Shown piece by piece: positions 63,584-64,000 of a stretch of DNA of 64,000 bases (its first letter is position 1; each line of letters opens with the position of its first letter). This stretch comes from Limnephilus marmoratus. Lineage: Eukaryota; Arthropoda; Insecta; Trichoptera; Limnephilidae. Location: contig OU862918.1 of the NCBI GenBank assembly GCA_917880885.1, positions 30,217,988 to 30,281,987 of the forward strand, given 5' to 3'. The notes under the pieces were generated by a model. The model searched no databases, was not told where the DNA came from, and was given only the letters and a program-made list of their open reading frames with translations. The position numbers and the translations under genes are program-made.

Positions 63584-63996
63584 ACTAATATCTACAGGAA
63601 TTCCAAAAACTGAAAAAATCGAACTAATATCTATGGGAATCAAAGTGTTGACGAATATCTACAGCTCAAACTGTTGATTAATATCTATGAGAACCAAAGT
63701 GTTGACGAATATCTACAGTACTGTCAGAGGTTGGATTTGCAATTATGTATAGCATATTGGAATAACGTAATATTGCGTATGCAGTTTAAAAAACTTAATT
63801 TATGTAAGTATGTATGTAAAAATCCCTAATATCGGACTATTGGACACATTTAGCTGATTAGTCCAACCTACGCTCTGTAGATATTAGTTCAACCTACGCT
63901 GTGTAGATATTAATCAACACTCTGAAGTTCGTAGATATTAGTTCAACATATGAGCTGTAGATATTCGTCAAACATACGGGCTGTAGATATTAGTAT
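63584..63996. mobile_element. Foldback element whose arms are built from about 27-bp subrepeats
   Basis: The left arm has AATATCTAC/AATATCTAT at 63587, 63626, 63654, 63680 and 63708. The right arm has the complement GTAGATATT at 63877, 63903, 63931, 63957 and 63983. Spacing is mostly 26-28 bp (the first gap is 39). Between units lie variable words such as CAAAGTGTTGACG (left) and TTCAACCTACGCT (right). About 160 bp separates the arms. Five units each side in opposite orientation recalls FB-type foldback transposons. The ends (TACTAATATCTACAG / CTGTAGATATTAGTA) are mirror-symmetric, so the element may end inside the window at about 63996. Confidence 0.75.
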
Positions 63997-64000
63997 CTGG

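Noticed and set aside
63584..63996. CRISPR-like array (short repeats at regular spacing)
   Set aside because: The genome is eukaryotic, the repeated core is only 9 bp, the two arms are inverted, and no cas genes are present; a foldback transposon explains it.

Overview
The window looks like nuclear DNA of an insect or another arthropod. It is AT-rich, has no operons or ribosome-binding sites, and is packed with eukaryotic transposable elements: LINEs, tRNA-derived SINEs, mariner, Helitron ends, a Penelope-like relic, a Mutator-like relic and many foldback MITEs. I cannot fix the order or species. No complete host gene is recognisable. The only host-gene candidates are short and weak: a possible exon with a good splice donor at 3745-3903 (-), a possible promoter and first coding exon at 60057-60279 (+), and a possible untranslated exon ending in a strong donor at 35578 (+).

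The most important object is a family of site-specific non-LTR retrotransposons of the restriction-like-endonuclease type, closest in layout to the R4/Dong group. There is one apparently intact full-length element (8604-12982) encoding a 1203-residue reverse transcriptase/endonuclease. Three 5'-truncated copies lie at 6145-8603, 21395-23342 and 23353-23749. They occur as two head-to-tail pairs. Both pairs start beside TAA repeats, and all four 3' ends finish in TAAA. Each of the three longer copies carries a long T tract of different length in its 3' UTR.

Layout. 1-1215: LINE reverse transcriptase end plus 3' UTR. 1.2-5.5 kb: small tandem repeat, foldback, SINE C copy, family D copy, possible exon. 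5.5-5.95 kb: palindromic tRNA-bearing repeat (SINE A). 6.1-13.0 kb: first retrotransposon pair. 13.0-19.2 kb: LINE remnant, SINE A, foldbacks, complete SINE B, mariner relic. 19.7-20.1 kb: possible solo LTR. 21.4-24.5 kb: second retrotransposon pair and an antisense LINE fragment. 24.5-34.4 kb: mostly unrecognised, apart from the family D array at 28.9-30.35 kb. 34.4-50.1 kb: dense SINE copies, foldbacks and tandem repeats. 52.0-52.3 kb: Penelope-like endonuclease relic. 57-62.2 kb: LINE fragments, large foldback, Mutator-like relic, Helitron 3' end, nested SINE/MITE. 63.2-64 kb: Helitron-like 5' segment and a foldback whose arms are made of about 27-bp subrepeats.

How the parts relate: the autonomous elements (the R4/Dong-like copy, and LINEs no longer complete here) would supply the machinery. 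SINE C shares its 3' tail with the LINE fragment at 57.07 kb, the usual sign of a SINE using that LINE's reverse transcriptase. The many inverted-repeat elements probably depend on DNA transposases of which only decayed traces (mariner, Mutator-like) remain here. All assignments come from reading the sequence by eye; no database search was possible.
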